A program made the translations under genes and the position numbers. A stretch of 64,000 nt of DNA, from NCBI GenBank assembly GCA_030141605.1, contig JAQGDQ010000665.1, positions 52,260-116,259 on the forward strand. The letters run 5' to 3'. This stretch comes from Tubiluchus corallicola. Taxonomy: Eukaryota; Priapulida; Priapulimorpha; Priapulimorphida; Tubiluchidae. Shown here piece after piece: positions 35,101 through 47,100 of the stretch. Each line of letters starts with the position of its first letter. The first letter of the stretch is position 1. The notes under the pieces were generated by a model, which saw nothing but the letters and a program-made list of their open reading frames with translations, did no database searches and was not told the DNA's origin.

Positions 35101-38100
35101 TTTGACGAGCCTTGCTAACTTTGTTGACAAAATGCACACCACCACCACTCGGTTGTGTTATTTCGAAATGAATTACCGTAAAATTTTATATCACACAAAA
35201 ACGAAGTGCGATACATTTGAAGTGACACAGTTCTTCTTAAGTGGCAATGACGATGCCACACAATACGAGAAATGAGGATTGTGGCATTACCGGCACCTGT
35301 GATTCGATGTCATTTAGTGAAATAAAAAACACTTTCGCCAGTTTACGTGAACTTTTTTATTTCGCTTTCAGAAAATTCTGCGGCATAAAGTCTATAGCAT
35401 TGAGAGGAAAGGGAAACTCGTCGTGAGGACGAAGGAGACCATTATGACCACAGTAATAACTCTCATCCGCCGCCATCGGCAGAAATTCTTCGAGGTTAAC
35501 GGCAACGTTGTTGAGGAGTTTATCACACTGGTACGGGAAAAAGTTGAAAAGCTTCAACAGTTTCTGTTCACATAGAAATCTCTTTTCTGTTCACGTTTTT
35601 TTTCTCTTTTTGACAAGTTCTGGCATGAATCAAAAGCTGTCTTGGCGAATTCTTATGTATTTAAGATTTAATTTAGGGTAAATACATAATGAGTGTTTTC
35701 TCCGTGTTTACAGGTTGAACAAATCAAGGCCCTATCAGCATTTAAAACAAAATTAAAATCACTAATATTAACCAGATATGAAATACCATCACACCAGTAC
35801 GACAACATACACACTAATTCAGAATTTATATATATACACGGCCATATTAATTAAATCATAATTTTTTCATTTTTTGTGCATAGTTGTAAATATGTTTGAT
35901 TTTATTCGTCGTTACATTCCATCACTGCACAGTAGTTTAGATTGCACTGACGCATTTGCCTTTAGCAGTGTAAGTTTTTATTAACTAACACTGATTGATC
36001 ATCTCTGTAAAGTTTTTATTCAGTGATTATTAATGTATTTTAATCGCAAATAAACATTATTATATATATATATATATATAAGATTGCCCTGTCTTGTCGA
36101 TTGGTCACGAAGGCTACATAGAGTTTTAACGGTACAATTTTACAAATTGATAATTTTTTGTGAAGCAGCGTCAAGAAAAATTAGTCTTTGCACGGGTGGC
36201 AAAAATCAGATTCTGGTACCGTTTTCCTTGAATCCGTCAGATTGTTAAGATTCAGCTACAGTGCAGAAACTGTAATGATTTATGTTCACAAATATAAACA
36301 GCCATTGGTATATTTTAACTAACTGCACTGTTATGTTAACAACAAACATTCATTTATTACACCCTGAAAGCTTGAACACACGAGCAGTGAGTCATAAAAG
36401 TTACTGTTTTCCCACATGAGGCATTTGAGTGAGTTTTTATCTGCCAGACTTCTTAATTACTTTAATTGCATGCTTCATCAATGAGTCCGCTGCATCAGTA
36501 CGTCAGCTAGGTTCCGTACTAGCATAGGGAATAAAATAATCTGTATTATCATTTTAGTGTGCTGTTGAACTTAACAAGTTTATTCGTTTCTTTGTTAGTG
36601 GCCTGAAATAGCTTTTTAAAGGTTAATAAGGTTAATTTCATTTGGATAATTAAAGAAATCATAGCTTGTTTTTTATAAGTCACCCCTGCTGCAAAAATGG
36701 TTTGGTCTGCCATATCCCTATGGGCTGTCAACCTGGCACGTTGCCAAAGCAGCAGGTACTTGTCTACTAGAAGTATCTACTGTAGAACTGCAGAAGGTGA
36801 TACTTAAAATCTAAATTCTCTAACAGCGATATCATATTAAAATAATGTCCGCATTTTCATTGTCAGAACTGGGTAGAAATATTAGACTTGAATAATAAAG
36901 AACGCGGGTAATTACTCAGGGTTCCGGATACCCGATGCAAACACTAAGAAAAATGTTACGCAACTAGACTAAGACCGACCCTTATGGACACTGTGCAATT
37001 TCACTTTCTAAGTATGTGTAGTGTGCAGTAACCTTTCAGCTATTCATCTTACCGTAAATTTTTACTGGCACAAAAGTGTTCACTATCAGCCAACTTGCCG
37101 ACTTAACAGTAAAACTTTTCGTCTTATTTCCAGAAAGAAGATCCGCCAAAGTTTGAACATTTCAGCGAGGATAAAGAGAGCGTGAGCCCCTCGTCCGATC
37201 GTTCTCACACGACGCTAAGCGAAGGCGATCTCGCCGACGTCAGCTCCTTCAAATCAAGCAAATCCGATCTCAGCAAATTTGCCTCCGACGCCAGCAAGTC
37301 GTCTTGCAACGCGGAAAAGACCAGTAGCTCCGAACGCCGAATGAGTTACGACAGGAACGTGTCTGTCAGCGAAACTCCCGTCCAGCGCGTAATGCGGCAA
37401 AGTATCGGCAGCGACGTCGGACCCGTTTTAGCCGGCGCGACTCCCGAGTTTAAAAAACCTCACCGGTTGAGTACGCGGCAGTCTTTATCGTATTTTCTAC
37501 CTCAGCAAACCAGTACGCAGGATGTGGATGATGCTCCGTACGAGAGCATCGCACAGAAATCCGCTCAGTTGTCGTCTAAACTGACACAAATCGTCACTCC
37601 GACGTCCGTCTCGAGAGTGAGCGCCGGCGGAGACGCAAAATCATCGTCCAGCGAAAGACGTAGTTCGAGCAGTCTGCCGGCATCCGTGTCCCTGTTCACT
37701 AGTCCAGAAATTTCCAAGTCTAAGAAGAAAAGTGACTTCGCCAGTGCAAGCGCGGATGAGTACGATACGCCGCTGAAGGAAGGCATTCAAACTGTACTGA
37801 AAGCGAAGCCAAGTACTTATCCGACTGAAGCCAGTCGTCGCGGAGAGGATGACAGTAACGACGCAGACAAAAGTACTTCTGCGGCAAAAGGGACTAAGAA
37901 AAGAGGAAAACCCCGGAAGAAACTGGACATCAGTGAACAGTTCACGTCGGCGGCAACGGGTACGGAAGACAAGTCTGTTTCGGGGAAGTGTTCCGACGTA
38001 CAACCCGGTGTTGCTGGCACGAGCACTGAGCAAAGATTAAGCATCGACGCACCTGACTTAAAGAACAAAGTTCTGGCAAAGTGGCGAGACAAACATTTTT

Positions 38101-41100
38101 ATCCCGGCGAAATAATCGACTACAATATAAACAAGATGGTAATCCTTTACGACGACGGCTCCATTCGCGAGCAAAAACAGTCGGAGGTGATATCGTGTGA
38201 ATCTCTAGAGAAGGGACAGCATATTATGGCACAGTTGACCGCCGATGATGATTACGAATTGGCCGTGATCGTAGCGCCGTATCAGACAGAAACGGCATGC
38301 GGTTACGTAGTGGAGGACGTGCAAACTAAAAGAAAATATTCCTGCCCAATTTCACAGACTTGTTTGAAGGTCGACCAAGCGCAACCGCTCTTGTCTACAG
38401 GATCCGCTGCTAGTACATCTAAGATTGCTCTCGAAAACATCGTAATGGGCAAACGACACGGTCGTCATCTGGACGTGTCCAGTAATCTCGACTCGTCCAC
38501 TAGCGGGCCGAACAGTGCCAAAACTACTCCGGCGAAAAAGAGGAAGAGAAAGGCGGATGCGGCCGACGTTGCGACAAGCAGCGACAGTGCTCCACCGTTG
38601 CCAAAACAGATTGCAATGATTCAAGATGAGACGCTTACCCCGAAGCATTCTAGCACGCCAACAGCCGGTAGGTTAGTTTGATTACCTAAATCCGTTCCGC
38701 ATTGTTTGTTATAAAACGTTCTGCTTTGTGTATTCAGGTGTGGTTTTACAGCCGCGGAATAGTAGCAGAATAATTTACACAAATGCTGTTATCAAACATG
38801 GGGATAACAACTGTGCATAACGGTCATCGCGCGAGTGTAAATTTACACATTTTGTACAGCGTTACTGCCGACGCAAGCCCTGCATGCAAAAAGGCAGTAT
38901 GTAAGTGGTATAAAATTTCAAGACGAATTTTTTAAGCTTGATGTAAGTGGAGGGTTTTCTTGTGCTTTAAAGACAAATATCAGTTTATGCAATTGTTTTT
39001 AACAATCGTTCATCAGATCTGCATTACTGCATATTGGATCACGCAGATGTGGAAAAACAGTTTTGATAACCGCAGCAATTTTATCGCAAGGGCTCGTGCA
39101 AAGCAGAACGCAAGACGTTGTGTTGCATGGCAAAAGAATGTTACAATACAGACAAATGTCGTGAAACAGTCATGCTCAAATTTCAAACTCGAATTTCAAA
39201 TTTTAAAGCGATTTTTTTTCGAAACCTACTTCAGGTACCCCTTTTCTTGTCCTTCAACGTAAATCATGTACGCAAAGACGCTTGTACATTTGTGGACGCC
39301 CAGCAAATGCAGACTTCACCTGTTGTTGCTTTGTGTGTATATAGATTTGGTCACATCGTAAACTAACAGAAATGCCTTTAAAACTGCAGTCTTGAGAAAG
39401 AAAGGTTTTCGTTTATTTTGCCAAACATCTACAGTTCTTTAGTTATTTTTTTGAATCACAGTAAACAATAATAACTTGTTTACTAGTCCAAAACTAAGTT
39501 ACGGTAACAGCCGTGTCATAATTCACTTTATACCAAATTTTAGAGGCAGCACAACTTGCCTTGTACTCTTTCCTCTCTGTTCTTTCTACCTCCCCCTCTT
39601 TCTCAAATACCCGAACTGTTATACCAGCCACTACGTATCGTTAGGCTTAGGAAGGAACATCGAAAAAACTCATATCTCGGTTTGCCGGAGAAAAGTGGGG
39701 AGAATTTTCTGTGCTGTTCTTTTATCTTTTAAATATCTGTGTTTTGATAAAAGTAAGTAAGTAAGTTTATTAGTTCATCACCATTTTTAAAATAGCAAAA
39801 TACATAACTAACAGATTTATAAATCTATACAACATACAATAATATTATAAAGTACAAAAGTAATTATTGATTAGTGGTGAAAGGGTGGCGAAAGAACTAT
39901 AAGTTATCGAGGTCAGCCACCCTCTCAGAATTGTTACTAATATAATTAATTAGTTAATGCGCATGTATCAGGTAATTAAAAATGATCAGATTTTCCATTT
40001 AAGACGAATGAAAAATTGAATTATTATATGAATGTGTTAGTTTATAATAAAATAATGTTCAATAATGGGAAAGAAGAGACACACGTGACCATCTTTAAAT
40101 AATAATTTAACCTTTACGTAATTAAAATTAATGTTATGGGGACCTAGAGCCAAAGGAAGAAAAAAAATTAATTTTCCGCTTGTAGCTAGCAAAAGTGGAT
40201 AAACATGTATGTTTAGTTATGAAAAAAAAGAGTTGAAAGAAAAGTATCTTAAAATTCTTTAGCATTAGCATAATATTAAAGTCTAAAGATATACAAAAGG
40301 CGTACCTTCCCTCCATAACATACATTTAAGCTGCAATGCTTACTGAAGAATTTGTACAGCAAATTCACTGTAAAAACACTATATTGATGCTGATTTCTTG
40401 TTTTCCTTAAGGAAAGTCCAAACCAGCGGGCAAAAGTGATCAAAAAGGTGCTCCTAGTCCGGTGCCTCTCTCCTCCGGCAGCCTGCGTCCTCCGGTCGCT
40501 CGGAGCCTATTCGATGATAACATTGGTCCCGTTCCTCCCATGGGAAGTACATTGTTTAAAGATATGAGGTTTGTGTTGACAAAAGCGGAGACAACGGGTG
40601 ATACAACTAGAGAAGTGCTGAACAGTTCTGAGGCATCGTCTACTGTGTCAACTGATGGTATGATCTCTGATCATTTACTATTACAAGTATTACTTGTAGC
40701 GTTGAGGTCGCTACCTTTGCAAAGTAATCTGTCATGATTGCTAAGTATTTCAGAAAAATTGTAATCGTATTACTGAAATTGATTTATTCTATATAATTAG
40801 AGAAGGTTTCACTTTTTAAACGTCTTTTGAAGTTATATGTGCGCTTGCAAACCATAAATCGTCCATAAGTCCCATAGTTAGAACTACATTATGATGCTTC
40901 AAAGTAGAATGCACCAAACATTTGGTAAGATGTCAATTTTTTATTATTTATGAAAACAAATACTAAATATATTGGACTTTTATATTCTAGCATCAAATTA
41001 TCAGGAAAATGTCCAAAAAATACTAAAAATCTAATTTTATAACTCCTTGCCCATTTTTCTGTCTACCAACTATTACTGCAGATGTAAAAAAAACTTTATT

Positions 41101-44100
41101 TTCAAACTCCAATTGTAGCTCGTTGAAGCAGCCATTTTGCTTCAGGTTTTTTCTGTTGACAAGACCAGAGCCATCTACTGGATTTAAACATAACCTCAGT
41201 TTGCTCTTGTAAAATCCATAGCAACCACACTTTCGTACAGTTAGTAAGTGTTTTGTAGAAACGTGACAAAAAACAATGGCTAACTTTAACGCTAACTTTT
41301 TCTTAAGATTATGTTTTTCAGTGTGTAGCCTGCACCTCAACTTCAACGTGGATGTAGCTTAGAAATAACATAGAGTGATGAACTTGGTATCAAAATGATC
41401 CTCATGAAATGTAGATTCAGGATATGTGAATAACTAGAAAAGATTAATTGCCGACATATGGACGATTTTGCTACGCAAGCACATTTTTATAGATAAAGAC
41501 TTTTTTATGCGCTCATTGATGTTAAACCAAAGTCTAGTGCCAGTGTTAGTGATGAATCTTGCCACATCAATCCTGCAATACTTAATAAGAAATTCATTAG
41601 GTCTTGTTGAGTAACGTCTTACGTTAATAGATAATGTGTTTAAAAAGAAAGCGGGAAGAAGTTTATGTTTGGTTTTGTGCATGTGAATAGCGGAATTAAA
41701 ATTTATGGGTTTAGATGATTTGGCGCTAGGATAGAATCAGAACTGTATTGTCACTAGAATATTCAACATAAGAAATTTTTGCATACCTTGTATGGACACA
41801 ACAATTTAACTGCTGCTAATTTTTTGGTATTTCTGGAAATCTTTGGTGTTTACGTTGACAACACGCAGTTTCGTGTCGACTAGCTTACATCATAAGATTC
41901 TTTTGTCGACAAACAGACGCTGACGTAGTTTTTGTGTATTTTTACGTGCAAAGTCTTTAGTGCAATAATTGCACTATTTTTGCATGTTGTATAGAGTAAA
42001 CTCCGCGTATCTCAAAATTGCATAACTCAAAGAATTTTAACTGAACTGATGAAATCCTTCATTTTCCCACAAAAACATCGCTTAACTCAAAATGTATAAC
42101 TCCAAATTTCACCTAACTCAAATAAACAACTATGGTCCATTTAATCAAAATACATGTAATTTACTTCGCCTAACTCAAAAATGCAATTTATACTCTAGAA
42201 AAGTTTACTACAACTCAAAAACAGTATCGTCTTCCGGCTGACGGAATAATTGAACAACAGACAAACTGAGCTGCAGTACGTAAGGCATTGGTAGCCCTAC
42301 TGTCATATTGTTTAACAGTGTTGTGTACGTGTCCTTTTGTAACATAAAAAATTGTGTTTCACTACATAATTTGTTATTATTTATGTAATTGTCATGAAAT
42401 CGCGTCGTTTATGTATAGAAGGTGTTCGGAAGATTTCTCTCTGCTTGCTCTTTAATCTAAAGTTATATTTGTGTAGAAATGCCTGTAAAACTTGGCTTCG
42501 TTATGTGCATTTAGTAAGTCAGCCAATCAGAATTGAGCACGTTTGTTTAGTCTACTAATTGGAAGCGAAGAAATCGCCATGTCTTTTACTTTTTCTGTAA
42601 TACTGAATTTAAAATAAAAGTTCTTGTGATTACTTCAAGACAAAAGGGTTGACTTTCTGCCTTCTATTTAGCTCGCCATCTGGCGGTGGGGTTTAGAGTT
42701 TCTCTGCTGGAAAATGGTCAACATCGCCTAACTCAAAGTTTTTTCTGTCCAGTTGGATTTGAGTTATGCAGAGCTTACTGTATTTACAAGAAAGTTCTTC
42801 GATTCTTGTGTTTTACTTGAAAGCAAGTCTCTGTTGAAGTATCACATTGTAGCGATTTGACGTTGACGACAACGTTGACAGTGATGTTGATGATTTTTAC
42901 AGGTGAATCAAAGGAACAGGTGCCTTTTCATAAAGAACACGTGATTAATCAGATTAAGGCCGGCGGAGGAAATGTGATAAGCAGGATTACAACATTTGAG
43001 GTAAAAACTTTTCACTTTGCACTTAGTTTCGTTTAAAGGAAAAGGCAACTCTTTCGGGAAGTTGAGCTTAGTTTAATATCTCAGAAAAATGTTAGAAAGT
43101 TTTGGCAATAAAATTGTGATAATCCCTCGTGTAATTGGTTAAAATTAATTTAAATTCGCGATCACTTCATGCTTGGGTGCATTCACTTTGAACGAAACAT
43201 CCGTCAATATAAACGCCTGCCAGTGTTTCAGCCATCTTTTTTCAGACATAGAGCAATCTCTATAAACTAATTAACTCGTCCGGCACCTACAATATGCTCC
43301 CAAGTTTGCATGCGTATCCGAAACTCAACAAAAATCTGTTAATTAACTATTTACACAATTAATGTTAATTGCTTACACATTTTAAGGTGTAGTCCTGTAG
43401 ATTAAAGCAACGTAGCCACTTTAAATGTGATCATAGTTGGTCAAATCACTGATTTCTACACAAACACACTTAAACACAAAGTTAGGCTAACGGAACTTTA
43501 AGCAAACTGCAGAAATTTCTCAATGCGTACCTTCATCACAGCTTGTCTTCACAGCATTCACGTCGCCCAGCAGGCTCAAGTTTACGTCATTTTTTCAAAT
43601 GTGCCAGCAGCAATGTTCATTTAGCGAAGTATAAAATATATTGAAATTTGTTTTGCATTTTCGCAGGAGAAATTTTTACAAAGGTTTTACTAGTCCTGCG
43701 TATCAGTGTGATATACTAACAGTTGACATTTTTACTCATTTAGATTCCCGGGGACGACTTGTTTCTCGTCTCGGATAATTACTGCCGGACGGAGAAGTAC
43801 CTACAGGCTCTTGCTCTGGGAATCCCGTGCGTTTCAAACATCTGGATTCGTGACTGCTGCAAATTTGTAAGTGCTTAAAAGGGGAGAGGGAGGGAATTTC
43901 AATGTATGTCTCAAAAAACCTTCCATGCAAAATGATATTACTTAGCATTATGCTTAGCTGCTTGAAAGACTTACATAATTGGAAAAGAAAATTCTTAATA
44001 ATTTAAAATGTTTCTGTCAACTGGTAAAATATCACTCACCTTCCCAGTGTGCACCGTTGACTCACCTTCCCAGTGTGCACCACTGACTCACCTTCCCAGT

Positions 44101-47100
44101 GTTCACCGTTGACTCACCTTCCCAGTGTGCACCACTGACTCACCGTTCCAGTGTACACCGCTGCCTCATCTTCCCAGTGTACACCTCTGACTTATCGTCC
44201 CAATGTGCACCACTGACTCACCTTCCCAGTGTGCACCACTGACTCACCGTTCCAGTGTACACCGGTGTACACCGCTGCCTCATCTTCCCAGTGTACACCG
44301 CTGACTTATCGTCCCAATGTGCACCACTGACTCACCTTCCCAGTGCGCACCACTGACTCGCCTTGCCAGTGTGCACCGCTGACTCACCTTCCCAGTGTGC
44401 ACTGCTGACTCACCTTCCCAGTGTGCACCGTTGACTCACCGTCCCAATGTGCACCGCTGACTCACCTTCCCAGTGTGCACCATCCCAATGTGCACCTCTG
44501 ACTCACCTTCCCAATGTGCACTGCTGACTCACCTTCCCAGTGTGCACTGCTGACTCACCTTCTCAGTGTGCACCGTTGACTCACCTTCCCAGTGTGCACC
44601 ACTGACTCACCTTCCCAGTGTGCACCGCTGACTCACCTAAAAGGCGCTGTTAATCTTATTGACCATAGAAAGTAATTTATACCTTTGCTTAGTTAGCCCT
44701 TAGTGCGCTACAAATGTATATAGATATAGATATATATCTGTCATGCAAAAAATTAAAAAAACATGACACATGCTCGATTTTAGTCTTACGTAGTTGAACT
44801 TTGAGATTTTTTTCGTATTTCTAGAACGTTCTACATTCATTCCAAGCTTATCTGTTGCCGGCGGGACGTAATATTGAAACTGGAGAACTCATAGATCAGC
44901 GATTGTAAGTGCAATTAGTGGTTGTCTTGTGTAATTCTGAAGGAGCGATTGTAAGTGCAATTAGTGTTTGTCTTGTGTAATTCTGGAGGAGCGATTGTAA
45001 GTGCAATTAGTGTTTGTCTTGTGTAATTCTGAAGGAGCGATTGTAAGTGCAATTAGTGTTTGTCTTGTGTAATTCTGGAGGAGCTATTGTAAGTGCAATT
45101 AGTGTTTGTCTTGTGTAATCCTGGAGGAGCGATTGTAAGTGCAATTAGTGTTTGTCTTGTGTAATTCTGAAGGAGCGATTGTAAGTGCAATTAGTGTTTG
45201 TCTTGTGTAATTCTGAAGGAGCGATTGTAAGTGCAATTAGTGTTTGTCTTGTGTAATCCTGAAGGAGCGATTGTAAGTGCAATTAGTGTTTGTCTTGTGT
45301 AATTCTGAAGGAGCGATTGTAAGTGCAATTAGTGTTTGTCTTGTGTAATCCTGAAGGAGCGATTGTAAGTGCAATTAGTGTTTGTCTTGTGTAATTCTGA
45401 AGGAGCGATTGTAAGTGCAATTAGTGTTTGTCTTGTGTAATCCTCAAGGAGCGATTGTAAGTGCAATTAGTGTTTGTTTTGTGTAATTCTGAAGGAGCGA
45501 TTGTAAGTGCAATTAGTGTTTGTCTTGTGTAATCCTGAAGGAGCGATTGTAAGTGCAATTAGTGTTTGTCTTTGTTTGGGGGGTTGTGTGTTGGTTGTTG
45601 TTTTGGGGGTTGTGTGTTGTGTTTGTTTGTGTTTGGGGGTTGTGTGTTGTGTTTGTTTGTGTTTGGGGTTGTGTGTTGGTTTGTTTTTTTGAGGAGCATT
45701 GTAAGTGCAATTAGTGTTTGTCTGTAATCTGAGGAGCGATTGTAAGTGCAATTAGTGTTTGTCTTGTGTAATCTGAAGGAGCGATTGTAAGTGCAATTAG
45801 TGTTTGTCTTGTGTAATTGGTTGTGTGTTGTGTTGTTTTGTTTGGGGGTTTGTGTTGTGTTTGTTTGTTTTGAAGGAGCGATTGTAAGTGCAATTAGTGT
45901 TTGTCTTGTGTAATCCTGGGGGTTGTGTGTTGTGTTTTTTGTGTTGGGTTGTGTGTTGGTTTGTTGTTTCTGAGGAGCGATTGTAAGTGCAATTAGTGTT
46001 TGTCTTGTGTAATCTAAGGAGCGATTGTAAGTGCAATTAGTGTTTGTCTTGTGTAATTCTGAGGAGCGATTGTAAGTGCAATTAGTGTTTGTCTTGTGTA
46101 ATCTGAAGGAGCGATTGTAAGTGCAATTAGTGTTTGTCTTGTGTAATCTGAAGGAGCGATTGTAAGTGCAATTAGTGTTTGTCTTGTGTAATCTGAGGAG
46201 CGATTGTAAGTGCAATTAGTGTTTGTCTTGTTAATTAGGAGCGATTGTAAGTGCAATTAGTGTTTGTCTTGTGTAATCTGAGGAGCGATTGTAAGTGCAA
46301 TTAGTGTTTGTCTTGTGTAATTTGAAGGGGTTTGTGTTGTGTTTGTCTTGTGTAATCTGAGGAGCGATTGTAAGTGCAATTAGTGTTTTTGTTAATTCTG
46401 AGGAGCGATTGTAAGTGCAATTAGTGTTTGTCTTGTGTAATCTGAGGAGCGATTGTAAGTGCAATTAGTGTTTGTCTTGTGTTTGGGGGTTGTGTGTTGT
46501 GTTTTTTGTGTAATTCTGAGGAGCGATTGTAAGTGCAATTAGTGTTTGTCTTGTGTAATCTGAAGGAGCGATTGTAAGTGCAATTAGTGTTTGTCTTGTG
46601 TAATCTGAGGAGCGATTGTAAGTGCAATTAGTGTTTGTCTTGTGTAATTCTGAAGGAGCGATTGTAAGTGCAATTAGTGTTTGTCTTGTGTAATCCTGAA
46701 GGAGCGATTGTAAGTGCAATTAGTGTTTGTCTTGTGTAATTCTGAAGGAGCGATTGTAAGTGCAATTAGTGTTTGTCTTGTGTAATCTGGCTGAGGAGCG
46801 ATTGTAAGTGCAATTAGTGTTTGTCTTGTGTAATCCTGAAGGAGCGATTGTAAGTGCAATTAGTGTTTGTCTTGTGTAATTCTGAAGGAGCGATTGTAAG
46901 TGCAATTAGTGTTTGTCTTGTGTAATCCTGAAGGAGCGATTGTAAGTGCAATTAGTGTTTGTCTTATGTAATCCTGGAGGAGGCATGTTAATGATAACAA
47001 TGCAATGCAAATTGCACTTCAGTGAACAGATTAAACTCGGGGATGTTTGCCAATGATTTCACTTTGGCTTGAGTTTCGTTTTCGTCGAAAATCGTTAAGT

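Noticed and set aside
37565-38648. Minus-strand frames of 73-130 residues
   Set aside because: Shadows of the TP53BP1 Tudor exon.
45467-46905. Long minus-strand frames of His/Asn/Thr/Tyr-rich protein (up to 218 residues)
   Set aside because: They are translations of the 46-bp minisatellite in several frames; no start context, no splice logic and antisense to TP53BP1.
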